Below, piece after piece: positions 46,497 through 58,286 of a stretch of 64,000 bases of DNA; position 1 is the first letter of the stretch, and each line of letters starts with the position of its first letter. Under the pieces are notes generated by a model. It worked only from the letters and a program-made list of their open reading frames with translations, was not told where the DNA came from and did not search any database. Both the position numbers and the translations under genes were made by a program. Origin of the DNA: Auanema rhodensis (taxonomy: Eukaryota > Nematoda > Chromadorea > Rhabditida > Rhabditidae); assembly GCA_964057225.1 (NCBI GenBank), contig OZ059898.1:10292001-10356000 (forward strand). Direction: 5' to 3'.

Positions 46497-48009
46497 TTCG
46501 AAAATGTTAGATTGTTTCCGAAACATTATGAAAAGTCAAGTTCTACTAATTTAAAGAGAATTGTAAGTTTTAGAAAATAATTAAAAATTAGTTCTCTCTA
46601 CTATTAACTGATTGTCGGCTAAAATATGGTAACAGTTTTTATAAAAAGTTTCCATGATTAGGATTAAACAAAAAAAAGAATTAAAGAGAAACACTTTTTG
46701 TTTACTTATTTGATTATAATACTTGAAATTCCAAAAACAGTAGAATAAAATTGAGAAAGCGACAAAAACAGTTGAACGATTTGAAGAGAATTGTAAGTTT
46801 TAGAAAAGAATCAAAGTTCAGCTATCTCTACTATTAACTGATTATCGGCTAAAATAAGGTAACAGTTTTTATTGAAAGTTTCCATGATTAAGATTAAACA
46901 AAGAAAAAAATCAAAGAGAAACACTTCTTGTTTACTTACTTAATTATAATACTTGAAATTCCAAAAAAAGTAAAATAAAATTGAGAAAGCGACAAAAACA
47001 GTTGAACGATTTGAAGACAATTGTAAGTTTAAGAAAAGAATTAAAGTTTAGCTTTGTCTACTATTAACTGATAATCGGCTGAAATATGGTGACAGTTTTT
47101 TATTAAAAGGTTCCATGATTGGGATTAAACAAAAAAAAAGAATCAAAAAGAAACACTTCTTGTTTACTTACTTGATTATAATACTTGAAATTCAAAAAAA
47201 AGTAAAAAACAATTGAGAAAGCGACATAAACAGTTGAACGATTTGAAGAGAATTGTAAGTTTTAGAAAATAATTAAAAATTAGTTCTCTCTACTATTAAC
47301 TGATTGTCGGCTAAAATATGGTAACAGTTTTTATAAAAACACAATAAGGTAACAGTTTTTATTGAAAGTTTCCATGATTGAGATTAAACAAAAAAAAAAG
47401 GATCAAAAAGAAACACTTCTTGTTTACTTACTTGATTATAATACTTGAAATTCCAAAAACAGTAGAATAAAATAGAGAAAGCGACAAAAACAGTTGAACG
47501 ATTTGAAGACAATTGTAAGTTTTAGAAAATAATTGAGAATTAGTTCTCTCTACTATTAACTGATTGTCGGCTAAAATATGGTAACAGTTTTTATAAAAAG
47601 GTTCTATGATTAAGATTAAACAAAAAAAAGAATCAAAAAGAAACACTTCTTGTTTACTTATTTGATTATAACACTTGAAATTCCAACAAAAGTAAAGTAA
47701 AACTGTTAAAGCGAGTAAAACTGTTGAACGATTTGAAGACAATTGTAAGTTTCAGAAAAGAATTAAAGTTCAGCTATCTCTACTATTAACTGAATATCGG
47801 CTGAAATAAGGTAACAGTTTTTATTAAAATTTTCATGATTAAGATTAAACAAAGAAAAAAAATCAAAGAGAAACACTTCTTGTTTACTAATTTGATTATA
47901 ACACTTGAAAATCCAACAAAAGTAAAATAAAACTGTGAAAGCGGGTAAAACTGTTGAACTAAAACAGTCTTTATAAAATATAAATGATATTTTTTTATAA
48001 AAGTGAAGT

Positions 48010-48080
48010 TGCATCGGCCGGGAATCGAACCCGGGTCGCCCGCGTGGCAGGCGAGCATTCTACCACTGAACCACCGATGC
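48010..48080 (-). tRNA. tRNA-Gly(GCC) copy 31
   Basis: Gene identical to copy 1. Tandem duplicate of copy 30 with about 1.58 kb of shared context. The duplication junction falls near 47640, where a monomer changes subtype part-way. Confidence 0.96.
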
Positions 48081-49622
48081 TTCGAAAATGTTAGATTGTT
48101 TCCGAAACATTATGAAAAGTCAAGTTCTACTAATTTAAAGAGAATTGTAAGTTTTAGAAAATAATTAAAAATTAGTTCTCTCTACTATTAACTGATTGTC
48201 GGCTAAAATATGGTAACAGTTTTTATAAAAAGTTTCCATGATTAGGATTAAACAAAAAAAAGAATTAAAGAGAAACACTTTTTGTTTACTTATTTGATTA
48301 TAATACTTGAAATTCCAAAAACAGTAGAATAAAATTGAGAAAGCGACAAAAACAGTTGAACGATTTGAAGAGAATTGTAAGTTTTAGAAAAGAATCAAAG
48401 TTCAGCTATCTCTACTATTAACTGATTATCGGCTAAAATAAGGTAACAGTTTTTATTGAAAGTTTCCATGATTAAGATTAAACAAAGAAAAAAATCAAAG
48501 AGAAACACTTCTTGTTTACTTACTTAATTATAATACTTGAAATTCCAAAAAAAGTAAAATAAAATTGAGAAAGCGACAAAAACAGTTGAACGATTTGAAG
48601 ACAATTGTAAGTTTAAGAAAAGAATTAAAGTTTAGCTTTGTCTACTATTAACTGATAATCGGCTGAAATATGGTAACAGTTTTTATAAAAACACAATAAG
48701 GTAACAGTTTTTATTAAAAGGTTCCATGATTGGGATTAAACAAAAAAAAAGAATCAAAAAGAAACACTTCTTGTTTACTTACTTGATTATAATACTTGAA
48801 ATTCAAAAAAAAGTAAAAAACAATTGAGAAAGCGACATAAACAGTTGAACGATTTGAAGAGAATTGTAAGTTTTAGAAAATAATTAAAAATTAGTTCTCT
48901 CTACTATTAACTGATTGTCGGCTAAAATATGGTAACAGTTTTTATAAAAACACAATAAGGTAACAGTTTTTATTGAAAGTTTCCATGATTGAGATTAAAC
49001 AAAAAAAAAAGGATCAAAAAGAAACACTTCTTGTTTACTTACTTGATTATAATACTTGAAATTCCAAAAACAGTAGAATAAAATAGAGAAAGCGACAAAA
49101 ACAGTTGAACGATTTGAAGACAATTGTAAGTTTTAGAAAATAATTGAGAATTAGTTCTCTCTACTATTAACTGATTGTCGGCTAAAATATGGTAACAGTT
49201 TTTATAAAAAGGTTCTATGATTAAGATTAAACAAAAAAAAGAATCAAAAAGAAACACTTCTTGTTTACTTACTTGATTGTAATACTTGAAATTCAAAAAA
49301 AAGTAAAAAACAATTGAGAAAGCGACATAAACAGTTGAACGATTTGAAGAGAATTGTAAGTTTTAGAAAAGAATTAAAGTTCAGCTATCTCTACTATTAA
49401 CTGAATGTCGGCTAAAATATAGTAACAGTTTTTATTAAAAGTTTCCATGATTAAGATTAAACAAAGAAAAAAAAATCAAAAAGAAACACTTCTTGTTTAC
49501 TTACTTGATTATAATACTTGAAATTGAAAAAAAAGTAAAAAACAATTGAGAAAGCGGGTAAAACTGTTGAACTAAAACAGTCTTTATAAAATATAAATGA
49601 TATTTTTTTATAAAAGTGAAGT

Positions 49623-49693
49623 TGCATCGGCCGGGAATCGAACCCGGGTCGCCCGCGTGGCAGGCGAGCATTCTACCACTGAACCACCGATGC
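49623..49693 (-). tRNA. tRNA-Gly(GCC) copy 32
   Basis: Gene identical to copy 1. Counterpart of copy 24 at a 10866-bp offset. Confidence 0.96.
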
Positions 49694-51005
49694 TTCGAAA
49701 ATGTTAGATTGTTTCCGAAAAATTATGAAAAGTCAAGTTCTACTGATTTGAAGAGAATTGTAAGTTTTAGAAAATAATTAAAAATTAGTTCTCTCTACTA
49801 TTAACTGATTGTCGGCTAAAATATGGTAACAGTTTTTATAAAAACACAATAAGGTAACAGTTTTTATTGAAAGTTTCCATGATTAAGATTAAACAAAAAA
49901 AAAAGGATCAAAAAGAAACACTTCTTGTTTACTTACTTGATTATAATACTTGAAATTCCAAAAACAGTAGAATAAAATAGAGAAAGCGACAAAAACAGTT
50001 GAACGATTTGAAGACAATTGTAAGTTTTAAAAAATAATTAAAAATTAGTTCTCTCTACTATTAACTGATTGTCGGCTAAAATATGGTAACAGTTTTTATA
50101 AAAAGGTTCTATGATTAGGATTAAACAAAAAAAAGAATCAAAAAGAAACACTTCTTGTTCACTTACTTGATTATAATACTTAAAATTCAAAAAAAAGTAA
50201 AAAACAATTGAGAAAGCGACATATACAGTTGAACGATTTGAAGAGAATTGTAAGTTTTAGAAAATAATTAAAAATTAGTTCTCTCTACTATTAACTGATT
50301 GTCGGCTAAAATATGGTAACAGTTTTTATAAAAACACAATAAGGTAACAGTTTTTATTGAAAGTTTCCATGATTGAGATTAAACGAAAAAAAAAGGATCA
50401 AAAAGAAACACTTCTTGTTTACTTACTTGATTATAATACTTGAAATTCCAAAAACAGTAGAATAAAATAGAGAAAGCGACAAAAACAGTTGAACGATTTG
50501 AAGACAATTGTAAGTTTTAGAAAATAATTGAAAATTAGTTCTCTCTACTATTAACTGATTGTCGGCTAAAATATGGTAACAGTTTTTATAAAAAGGTTCT
50601 ATGATTAGGATTAAACAAAAAAAAGAATCAAAAAGAAACACTTCTTGTTTACTTACTTGATTGTAATACTTGAAATTCAAAAAAAAGTAAAAACAATTGA
50701 GAAAGCGACATAAACAGTTGAACGATTTGAAGAGAATTGTAAGTTTTAGAAAAGAATTAAAGTTCAGCTATCTCTACTATTAACTGAATGTCGGCTAAAA
50801 TATAGTAACAGTTTTTATTAAAAGTTTCCATGATTAAGATTAAACAAAGAAAAAAAAATCAAAAAGAAACACTTCTTGTTTACTTACTTGATTATAATAC
50901 TTGAAATTGAAAAAAAAGTAAAAAACAATTGAGAAAGCGGGTAAAACTGTTGAACTAAAACAGTCTTTATAAAATATAAATGAAATTTTTTTATAAAAGT
51001 GAAGT

Positions 51006-51076
51006 TGCATCGGCCGGGAATCGAACCCGGGTCGCCCGCGTGGCAGGCGAGCATTCTACCACTGAACCACCGATGC
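51006..51076 (-). tRNA. tRNA-Gly(GCC) copy 33
   Basis: Gene identical to copy 1. Counterpart of copy 25 at 10866 bp. The duplicated block ends abruptly 0.2 kb to its right, near 51299, where AAAAAGAA joins TGAAAGTTTCCG out of register. Confidence 0.96.
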
Positions 51077-51718
51077 TTCGAAAATGTTAGATTGTTTCCG
51101 AAAAATTATGAAAAGTCAAGTTCTACTGATTTGAAGAGAATTGTAAGTTTTAGAAAATAATTAAAAATTAGTTCTCTCTACTATTAACTGATTGTCGGCT
51201 AAAATATGGTAACAGTTTTTATAAAAACACAATAAGGTAACAGTTTTTATTGAAAGTTTCCATGATTAAGATTAAACAAAAAAAAAAGGATCAAAAAGAA
51301 TGAAAGTTTCCGTGATTAATATTAAACAAAGAAAAAAAAATCAAAGAGAAACACTTCTTGTTTACTTATTTGATTATAACACTTGAAATTCCAACAAAAG
51401 TAAAGTAAAACTGTTAAAGCGAGTAAAACTGTTGAACGATTTGAAGACAATTGTAAGTTGAAGAAAAAAATTAAAGTTTAGCTCTCTCTACTATTAACTG
51501 AATGTCGGCTGAAATAAGGTAACAGTTTTTATTAAAAGTTTCCATGATTAAGATTAAACAAAGAAAAAAAATCAAAGAGAAACACTTCTTGTTTACTAAT
51601 TTGATTATAACACTTGAAAATCCAACAAAAGTAAAATAAAACTGTGAAAGCGGGTAAAACTGTTGAACTAAAACAGTATTTATAAAATATAAATGATATT
51701 TTTTTATAAAAGTGAAGT

Positions 51719-51789
51719 TGCATCGGCCGGGAATCGAACCCGGGTCGCCCGCGTGGCAGGCGAGCATTCTACCACTGAACCACCGATGC
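51719..51789 (-). tRNA. tRNA-Gly(GCC) copy 34
   Basis: Gene identical to copy 1. First copy with CTAAAATG rather than CGAAAATG in the 5' flank, and with ACAGTATTTAT in the cassette; copies 37 and 39 share both. Confidence 0.96.
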
Positions 51790-52352
51790 TTCTAAAATGT
51801 TAGATTGTTTCCGAAAAATTATGAAAAGTCAAGTTCTACTGATTTGAAGAGAATTGTAAGTTTTTGAAAATAATTAAAAATTAGTTCTCTCTACTATTAA
51901 CTGATTGTCGGCTAAAATATGGTAACAGTTTTTATGAAAAATTTCCATGATTAGGATTAAACAAAGAAAAAAATCAAAGAGAAACACTTCTTGTTTACTT
52001 ACTTGATTATACTACTTGAAATACGAAAAAAAGTAAAGAACAATTGAGAAAGCGACATAAACAGTTGAACGATTTGAAGAGAATTGTAAGTTTAAGAAAA
52101 GAACTAAAGTTTAGCTTTGTCTACTATTAACTGAATGTCGGCTAAAATATAGTAACAGTTTTTATAAAAAGTTTCCATGATTAAGATTAAACAAAGAAAA
52201 AAAAATCAAAGAGAAACACTTCTTGTTTACTAATTTGATTATAACACTTGAAAATCCAACAAAAGTAAAATAAAACTGTGAAAGCGGGTAAAACTGTTGA
52301 ACTAAAACAGTCTTTATAAAATATAAATGATATTTTTTTATAAAAGTGAAGT

Positions 52353-52423
52353 TGCATCGGCCGGGAATCGAACCCGGGTCGCCCGCGTGGCAGGCGAGCA
52401 TTCTACCACTGAACCACCGATGC
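52353..52423 (-). tRNA. tRNA-Gly(GCC) copy 35
   Basis: Gene identical to copy 1. CTAAAATG 5' flank with ACAGTCTTTAT cassette; matches copy 40 at 4739 bp. Confidence 0.96.
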
Positions 52424-52988
52424 TTCTAAAATGTTAGATTGTTTCCGAAAAATTATGAAAAGTCAAGTTCTACTGATTTGAAGAGAATTGTAAGTTTTTG
52501 AAAATAATTAAAAATTAGTTCTCTCTACTATTAACTGATTGTCGGCTAAAATATGGTAACAGTTTTCATAAAAAATTTCCATGATTAGGATTAAACAAAG
52601 AAAAAAAATCAAAGGGAAACACTTCTTGTTTACTTACTTGATTATACTACTTGAAATACGAAAAAAAGTAAAGAACAATTGAGAAAGCGACATAAACAGT
52701 TGAACGATTTGAAGAGAATTGTAAGTTTAAGAAAAGAACTAAAGTTTAGCTTTGTCTACTATTAACTGATTATCGGCTGAAATATGGTAACAGTTTTTTA
52801 TTAAAAGTTTCCATGATTAAGATTAAACAAAGAAAAAAAAATCAAAGAGAAACACTTCTTGTTTACTAATTTGATTATAACACTTGAAAATCCAACAAAA
52901 GTAAAATAAAACTGTTAAAGCGAGTAAAACTGTTGAAATAAAACAGTTTTTATTAAATATAAATGATATTTTTTTATAAAAATGAAGT

Positions 52989-53059
52989 TGCATCGGCCGG
53001 GAATCGAACCCGGGTCGCCCGCGTGGCAGGCGAGCATTCTACCACTGAACCACCGATGC
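52989..53059 (-). tRNA. tRNA-Gly(GCC) copy 36
   Basis: Gene identical to copy 1. Five-T terminator and CGAAAATG 5' flank. Counterpart of copy 38 at 2373 bp and copy 41 at 4739 bp. Confidence 0.96.
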
Positions 53060-54725
53060 TTCGAAAATGTTAGATTGTTTCCGAAAAATTATGAAAAGTC
53101 AAGTTCTACTGATTTGAAGAGATTTGTAAGTTTTAGAAAAGAATTAAAGTTCAGCTATCTCTACTATTAACTGATTATCGGCTAAAATAAGGTAACAGTT
53201 TTTATTGAAAGTTTCCATGATTAAGATTAAACAAAGAAAAAAAATCAAAGAGAAACACTTCTTGTTTACTTATTTGATTATAACACTTGAAATTCCAACA
53301 AAAGTAAAGTAAAACTGTTAAAGCGAGTAAAACTGTTGAACGATTTGAAGACAATTGTAAGTTGAAGAAAAAAATTAAAGTTCAGCTATCTCTACTATTA
53401 ACTGATTATCGGCTAAAATAAGGTAACAGTTTTTATTGAAAGTTTCCATGATTAAGATTAAACAAAGAAAAAAAATCAAAGAGAAACACTTCTTGTTTAC
53501 TTATTTGATTATAATACTTGAAATTCCAAAAACAGTAGAATAAAATAGAGAAAGCGACGAAAAAAGTTGAACGATTTGAAGAGAATTGTAAGTTTTAGAA
53601 AAGAATTAAAGTTCAGCTATCTCTACTATTAACTGATTATCGGCTAAAATAAGATAACAGTTTTTATTAAAAGTTTTCATGATTACGAATAAACAAAAAA
53701 AAGAATCAAAAAGAAACACTTCTTGTTTACGTATTTGATTATAATACTTGAAATTCCAAAAACAGTAGAATAAAATAGAGAAAGCGACGAAAAAAGTTGA
53801 ACGATTTGAAGAGAATTGTAAGTTTTAGAAAAGAATTAAAGTTCAGCTATCTCTACTATTAACTGATTATCGGCTAAAATAAGGTAACAGTTTTTATTAA
53901 AGCGAGTAAAACTGTTGAACGATTTGAAGACAATCCGCTAAAATAAGGTAACAGTTTTTATTAAAGCGAGTAAAACTGTTGAACGATTTGAAGACAATTG
54001 TAAGTTTTAGAAAAGAATTAAAGTTCAGCTATCTCTACTATTAACTGATTATCGGCTAAAATAAGGTAACAGTTTTTATTGAAAGTTTCCATGATTATGA
54101 TTAAACAAAGAAAAAAATCAAAGAGAAACACTTCTTGTTTACTTATTTGATTATAATACTTGAAATTCCAAAAACAGTAGAATAAAATTGAGAAAGCGAC
54201 AAAAACAGTTGAACGATTTGAAGAGAATTGTAAGTTTTAGAAAAGAATTAAAGTTCAGCTATCTCTACTATTAACTGATTATCGGCTAAAATAAGGTAAC
54301 AGTTTTTATTGAAAGTTTCCATGATTAAGATTAAACAAAAAAAAAATCAAAGAGAAACACTTCTTGTTTACTTACTTGATTATAATACTTGAAATTCCAA
54401 AAACAGTAAAATAAAATTGAGAAAGCGACAAAAACAGTTGAACGATTTGAAGAGAATTGTAAGTTTAAGAAAAGATTTAAAGTTTAGCTTTGTCTACTAT
54501 TAACTGATTATCGGCTGAAATATGGTAACAGTTTTTATTGAAAGTTTCCGTGATTAAGATTAAACAAAGAAAAAAAAATCAAAGAGAAACACTTCTTGTT
54601 TACTAATTTGATTATAACACTTGAAAATCCAACAAAAGTAAAATAAAACTGTGAAAGCGGGTAAAACTGTTGAACTAAAACAGTATTTATAAAATATAAA
54701 TGATATTTTTTTATAAAAGTGAAGT

Positions 54726-54796
54726 TGCATCGGCCGGGAATCGAACCCGGGTCGCCCGCGTGGCAGGCGAGCATTCTACCACTGAACCACCGATGC
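54726..54796 (-). tRNA. tRNA-Gly(GCC) copy 37
   Basis: Gene identical to copy 1. CTAAAATG flank. It lies 2373 bp from copy 35, in the repeating pattern of copies 35-36 and 37-38. Confidence 0.96.
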
Positions 54797-55361
54797 TTCT
54801 AAAATGTTAGATTGTTTCCGAAAAATTATGAAAAGTCAAGTTCTACTGATTTGAAGAGAATTGTAAGTTTTTGAAAATAATTAAAAATTAGTTCTCTCTA
54901 CTATTAACTGATTGTCGGCTAAAATATGGTAACAGTTTTTATAAAAAATTTCCATGATTAGGATTAAACAAAGAAAAAAATCAAAGAGAAACACTTCTTG
55001 TTTACTTACTTGATTATACTACTTGAAATACGAAAAAAAGTAAAGAACAATTGAGAAAGCGACATAAACAGTTGAACGATTTGAAGAGAATTGTAAGTTT
55101 AAGAAAAGAACTAAAGTTTAGCTTTGTCTACTATTAACTGATTATCGGCTGAAATATGGTAACAGTTTTTTATTAAAAATTTTCCATGATTAAGATTAAA
55201 CAAAGAAAAAAAAATCAAAGAGAAACACTTCTTGTTTACTAATTTGATTATAACACTTGAAAATCCAACAAAAGTAAAATAAAACTGTTAAAGCGAGTAA
55301 AACTGTTGAAATAAAACAGTTTTTATTAAATATAAATGATATTTTTTTATAAAAATGAAGT

Positions 55362-55432
55362 TGCATCGGCCGGGAATCGAACCCGGGTCGCCCGCGTGGC
55401 AGGCGAGCATTCTACCACTGAACCACCGATGC
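55362..55432 (-). tRNA. tRNA-Gly(GCC) copy 38
   Basis: Gene identical to copy 1. Five-T terminator. The 5' flank shows GAAGAGATTTG, shared with copy 36. Confidence 0.96.
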
Positions 55433-56457
55433 TTCGAAAATGTTAGATTGTTTCCGAAAAATTATGAAAAGTCAAGTTCTACTGATTTGAAGAGATTTGT
55501 AAGTTTTAGAAAAGAATTAAAGTTCAGCTATCTCTACTATTAACTGATTATCGGCTAAAATAAGGTAACAGTTTTTATTGAAAGTTTCCATGATTAAGAT
55601 TAAACAAAGAAAAAAAATCAAAGAGAAACACTTCTTGTTTACTTATTTGATTATAACACTTGAAATTCCAACAAAAGTAAAGTAAAACTGTTAAAGCGAG
55701 TAAAACTGTTGAACGATTTGAAGACAATTGTAAGTTTTAGAAAAGAATTAAAGTTCAGCTATCTCTACTATTAACTGATTATCGGCTAAAATAAGGTAAC
55801 AGTTTTTATTGAAAGTTTCCATGATTATGATTAAACAAAGAAAAAAATCAAAGAGAAACACTTCTTGTTTACTTATTTGATTATAATACTTGAATTTCCA
55901 AAAACAGTAGAATAAAATAGAGAAAGCGACGAAAAAAGTTGAACGATTTGAAGAGAATTGTAAGTTTCAGAAAAGAATCAAAGTTCAGCTATCTCTACTA
56001 TTAACTGATTATCGGCTGAAATAAGGTAACAGTTTTTATTGAAAGTTTCCGTGATTAATATTAAACAAAGAAAAAAAAATCAAAGAGAAACACTTCTTGT
56101 TTACTTATTTGATTATAACACTTGAAATTCCAACAAAAGTAAAGTAAAACTGTTAAAGCGAGTAAAACTGTTGAACGATTTGAAGACAATTGTAAGTTGA
56201 AGAAAAAAATTAAAGTTTAGCTCTCTCTACTATTAACTGAATGTCGGCTGAAATAAGGTAACAGTTTTTATTAAAAGTTTCCATGATTAAGATTAAACAA
56301 AGAAAAAAAATCAAAGAGAAACACTTCTTGTTTACTAATTTGATTATAACACTTGAAAATCCAACAAAAGTAAAATAAAACTGTGAAAGCGGGTAAAACT
56401 GTTGAACTAAAACAGTATTTATAAAATATAAATGATATTTTTTTATAAAAGTGAAGT

Positions 56458-56528
56458 TGCATCGGCCGGGAATCGAACCCGGGTCGCCCGCGTGGCAGGC
56501 GAGCATTCTACCACTGAACCACCGATGC
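56458..56528 (-). tRNA. tRNA-Gly(GCC) copy 39
   Basis: Gene identical to copy 1. Counterpart of copy 34 at 4739 bp, including the ACAGTATTTAT cassette mark. Confidence 0.96.
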
Positions 56529-57091
56529 TTCTAAAATGTTAGATTGTTTCCGAAAAATTATGAAAAGTCAAGTTCTACTGATTTGAAGAGAATTGTAAGT
56601 TTTTGAAAATAATTAAAAATTAGTTCTCTCTACTATTAACTGATTGTCGGCTAAAATATGGTAACAGTTTTTATAAAAAATTTCCATGATTAGGATTAAA
56701 CAAAGAAAAAAATCAAAGAGAAACACTTCTTGTTTACTTACTTGATTATACTACTTGAAATACGAAAAAAAGTAAAGAACAATTGAGAAAGCGACATAAA
56801 CAGTTGAACGATTTGAAGAGAATTGTAAGTTTAAGAAAAGAACTAAAGTTTAGCTTTGTCTACTATTAACTGAATGTCGGCTAAAATATAGTAACAGTTT
56901 TTATAAAAAGTTTCCATGATTAAGATTAAACAAAGAAAAAAAAATCAAAGAGAAACACTTCTTGTTTACTAATTTGATTATAACACTTGAAAATCCAACA
57001 AAAGTAAAATAAAACTGTGAAAGCGGGTAAAACTGTTGAACTAAAACAGTCTTTATAAAATATAAATGATATTTTTTTATAAAAGTGAAGT

Positions 57092-57162
57092 TGCATCGGC
57101 CGGGAATCGAACCCGGGTCGCCCGCGTGGCAGGCGAGCATTCTACCACTGAACCACCGATGC
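57092..57162 (-). tRNA. tRNA-Gly(GCC) copy 40
   Basis: Gene identical to copy 1. Counterpart of copy 35 at 4739 bp. Confidence 0.96.
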
Positions 57163-57727
57163 TTCTAAAATGTTAGATTGTTTCCGAAAAATTATGAAAA
57201 GTCAAGTTCTACTGATTTGAAGAGAATTGTAAGTTTTTGAAAATAATTAAAAATTAGTTCTCTCTACTATTAACTGATTGTCGGCTAAAATATGGTAACA
57301 GTTTTTATAAAAAATTTCCATGATTAGGATTAAACAAAGAAAAAAAATCAAAGAGAAACACTTCTTGTTTACTTACTTGATTATACTACTTGAAATACGA
57401 AAAAAAGTAAAGAACAATTGAGAAAGCGACATAAACAGTTGAACGATTTGAAGAGAATTGTAAGTTTAAGAAAAGAACTAAAGTTTAGCTTTGTCTACTA
57501 TTAACTGATTATCGGCTGAAATATGGTAACAGTTTTTTATTAAAAGTTTCCATGATTAAGATTAAACAAAGAAAAAAAAATCAAAGAGAAACACTTCTTG
57601 TTTACTAATTTGATTATAACACTTGAAAATCCAACAAAAGTAAAATAAAACTGTTAAAGCGAGTAAAACTGTTGAAATAAAACAGTTTTTATTAAATATA
57701 AATGATATTTTTTTATAAAAATGAAGT

Positions 57728-57798
57728 TGCATCGGCCGGGAATCGAACCCGGGTCGCCCGCGTGGCAGGCGAGCATTCTACCACTGAACCACCGATGC
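57728..57798 (-). tRNA. tRNA-Gly(GCC) copy 41, next to BEL/Pao LTR
   Basis: Last copy in the window, identical to copy 1, with a five-T terminator. The BEL/Pao LTR starts 62 bp upstream of its 5' end and replaces the rest of the native upstream repeat. Confidence 0.96.
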
Positions 57799-57860
57799 TT
57801 CGAAAATGTTAGATTGTTTCCGAAAAATTATGAAAAGTCAAGTTCTACTGATTTGAAGAG

Positions 57861-57924
57861 TGTCGCGATAAGCGAGTGAGTTTGTATAATTTTTTTATCT
57901 TCAACAATTGTTTTATTTGTTTCT

Positions 57925-58001
<77 letters not shown>

Positions 58002-58245
58002 TTCTTCTAACTTCCTAAGTAATTTTTATCCATACCACATGTTGTGTTATACATGTGGCATGACTAACTCTTTGTTTCAGGCTGACGACCGCCCACGAGA
58101 AGAGATCAGTCTTACATTTTTTAACGTTCGCAGTCAGTGATTCTATTCCGTGCTTGTCTTGTTAATTCATCAATAAACCCTTTTCTACATATTCGCTTTG
58201 TGTTTTATTTCCAACCATACTATACACTTGCGGTATAACGCCACA
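57861..58245 (+). repeat. 5' LTR of the BEL/Pao element
   Basis: The left end TGTCGCGATA and right end TATAACGCCACA form an imperfect inverted pair of TGT...ACA type. The LTR includes a 70-bp CT run, AATAAA at about 58171 and a TTTGTTTCAG sequence ending near 58080 that resembles a 3' splice acceptor. The right end is set by the primer site 3 nt further on; without the 3' LTR it remains an estimate. Confidence 0.75.
57929..57998 (+). repeat. (CT)35 microsatellite in the BEL LTR
   Basis: 35 uninterrupted CT dinucleotides lie within the LTR, upstream of the likely RNA start. On the other strand this is a GAGAG run, the type of sequence bound by GAGA-type factors in insects. Whether it has a role in expression here is unknown. 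Confidence 0.9.
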
Positions 58246-58248
58246 AAT

Positions 58249-58260
58249 TGGTGCATCGGC
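58249..58260 (+). promoter_or_regulatory. Primer binding site, tRNA-Gly(GCC)
   Basis: TGGTGCATCGGC is the exact complement of the 3' end of the tRNA-Gly in this window (GCCGATGC, discriminator A, then CCA): 12 of 12 positions. The match stops there, since the tRNA would require CGGG next and the element has TAGT. Reverse transcription of this element is therefore likely primed by the tRNA species encoded in the array. Confidence 0.85.
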
Positions 58261-58286
58261 TAGTTCAGATCTTAGCCGCTTCAAGT

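Larger units (their letters stand above)
34260..47635. repeat. Segmental duplication, 9255-bp offset
   Basis: About 4.1 kb from 34260 recurs from 43515. tRNA copies 21, 22 and 23 match copies 28, 29 and 30 at exactly 9255 bp. Its source overlaps the second copy of the 5158-bp-offset duplication, so the events are nested. The match ends near 38380 and 47635. Confidence 0.8.
38000..51297. repeat. Segmental duplication, 10866-bp offset
   Basis: The stretch from about 38000 to 40431 recurs at about 48866 to 51297, carrying tRNA copies 24 and 25 to copies 32 and 33. Further left the match continues with a register shift of about 27 bp caused by a partial-monomer insert near 48675. Confidence 0.75.
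15792..57860. repeat. tRNA-Gly tandem array, right part
   Basis: The array continues for 42 kb with 36 further tRNA-Gly genes, all on the minus strand, at spacings of 628 to 2506 bp. Two cassette subtypes alternate: one with ACAGTTTTTATTAAAT and a five-T terminator, the other with ACAGTCTTTATAAAAT and a four-T terminator. Between tRNA cassettes lie one to ten tRNA-free monomers. A recurring junction, TTTATAAAAACACAATAAGG, is a short partial duplication that marks one family of higher-order units. No other gene is visible. The BEL/Pao LTR cuts the array at 57861. Confidence 0.95.
51470..57860. repeat. Higher-order repeats, 2373- and 4739-bp offsets
   Basis: tRNA copies 34-35-36 recur as 39-40-41 at 4739 bp, and copies 35-36 recur as 37-38 at 2373 bp. 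The right end of the array is therefore three versions of one two-tRNA unit of about 2.37 kb, with length changes between them. Confidence 0.8.

Noticed and set aside
880..57140. Recurrent short ORFs beginning MLACHAGDPGSIPGRCN and MQLHFYKKISF on the minus strand, and MKLHRPGIEPGSPAW on the plus strand
   Set aside because: These are translations through the tRNA-Gly gene or its flanks. They recur only because the repeat recurs, and they have no independent gene signals.
1..57860. CRISPR-like regular repeats
   Set aside because: Repeats are hundreds of bases long with diverged copies, spacers are themselves repeats, and the genome is animal.
1..57860. The array as an assembly artefact
   Set aside because: Copies differ by many private substitutions and share marks in nested patterns, which artificial stacking would not produce. 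Exact copy number still depends on read support.
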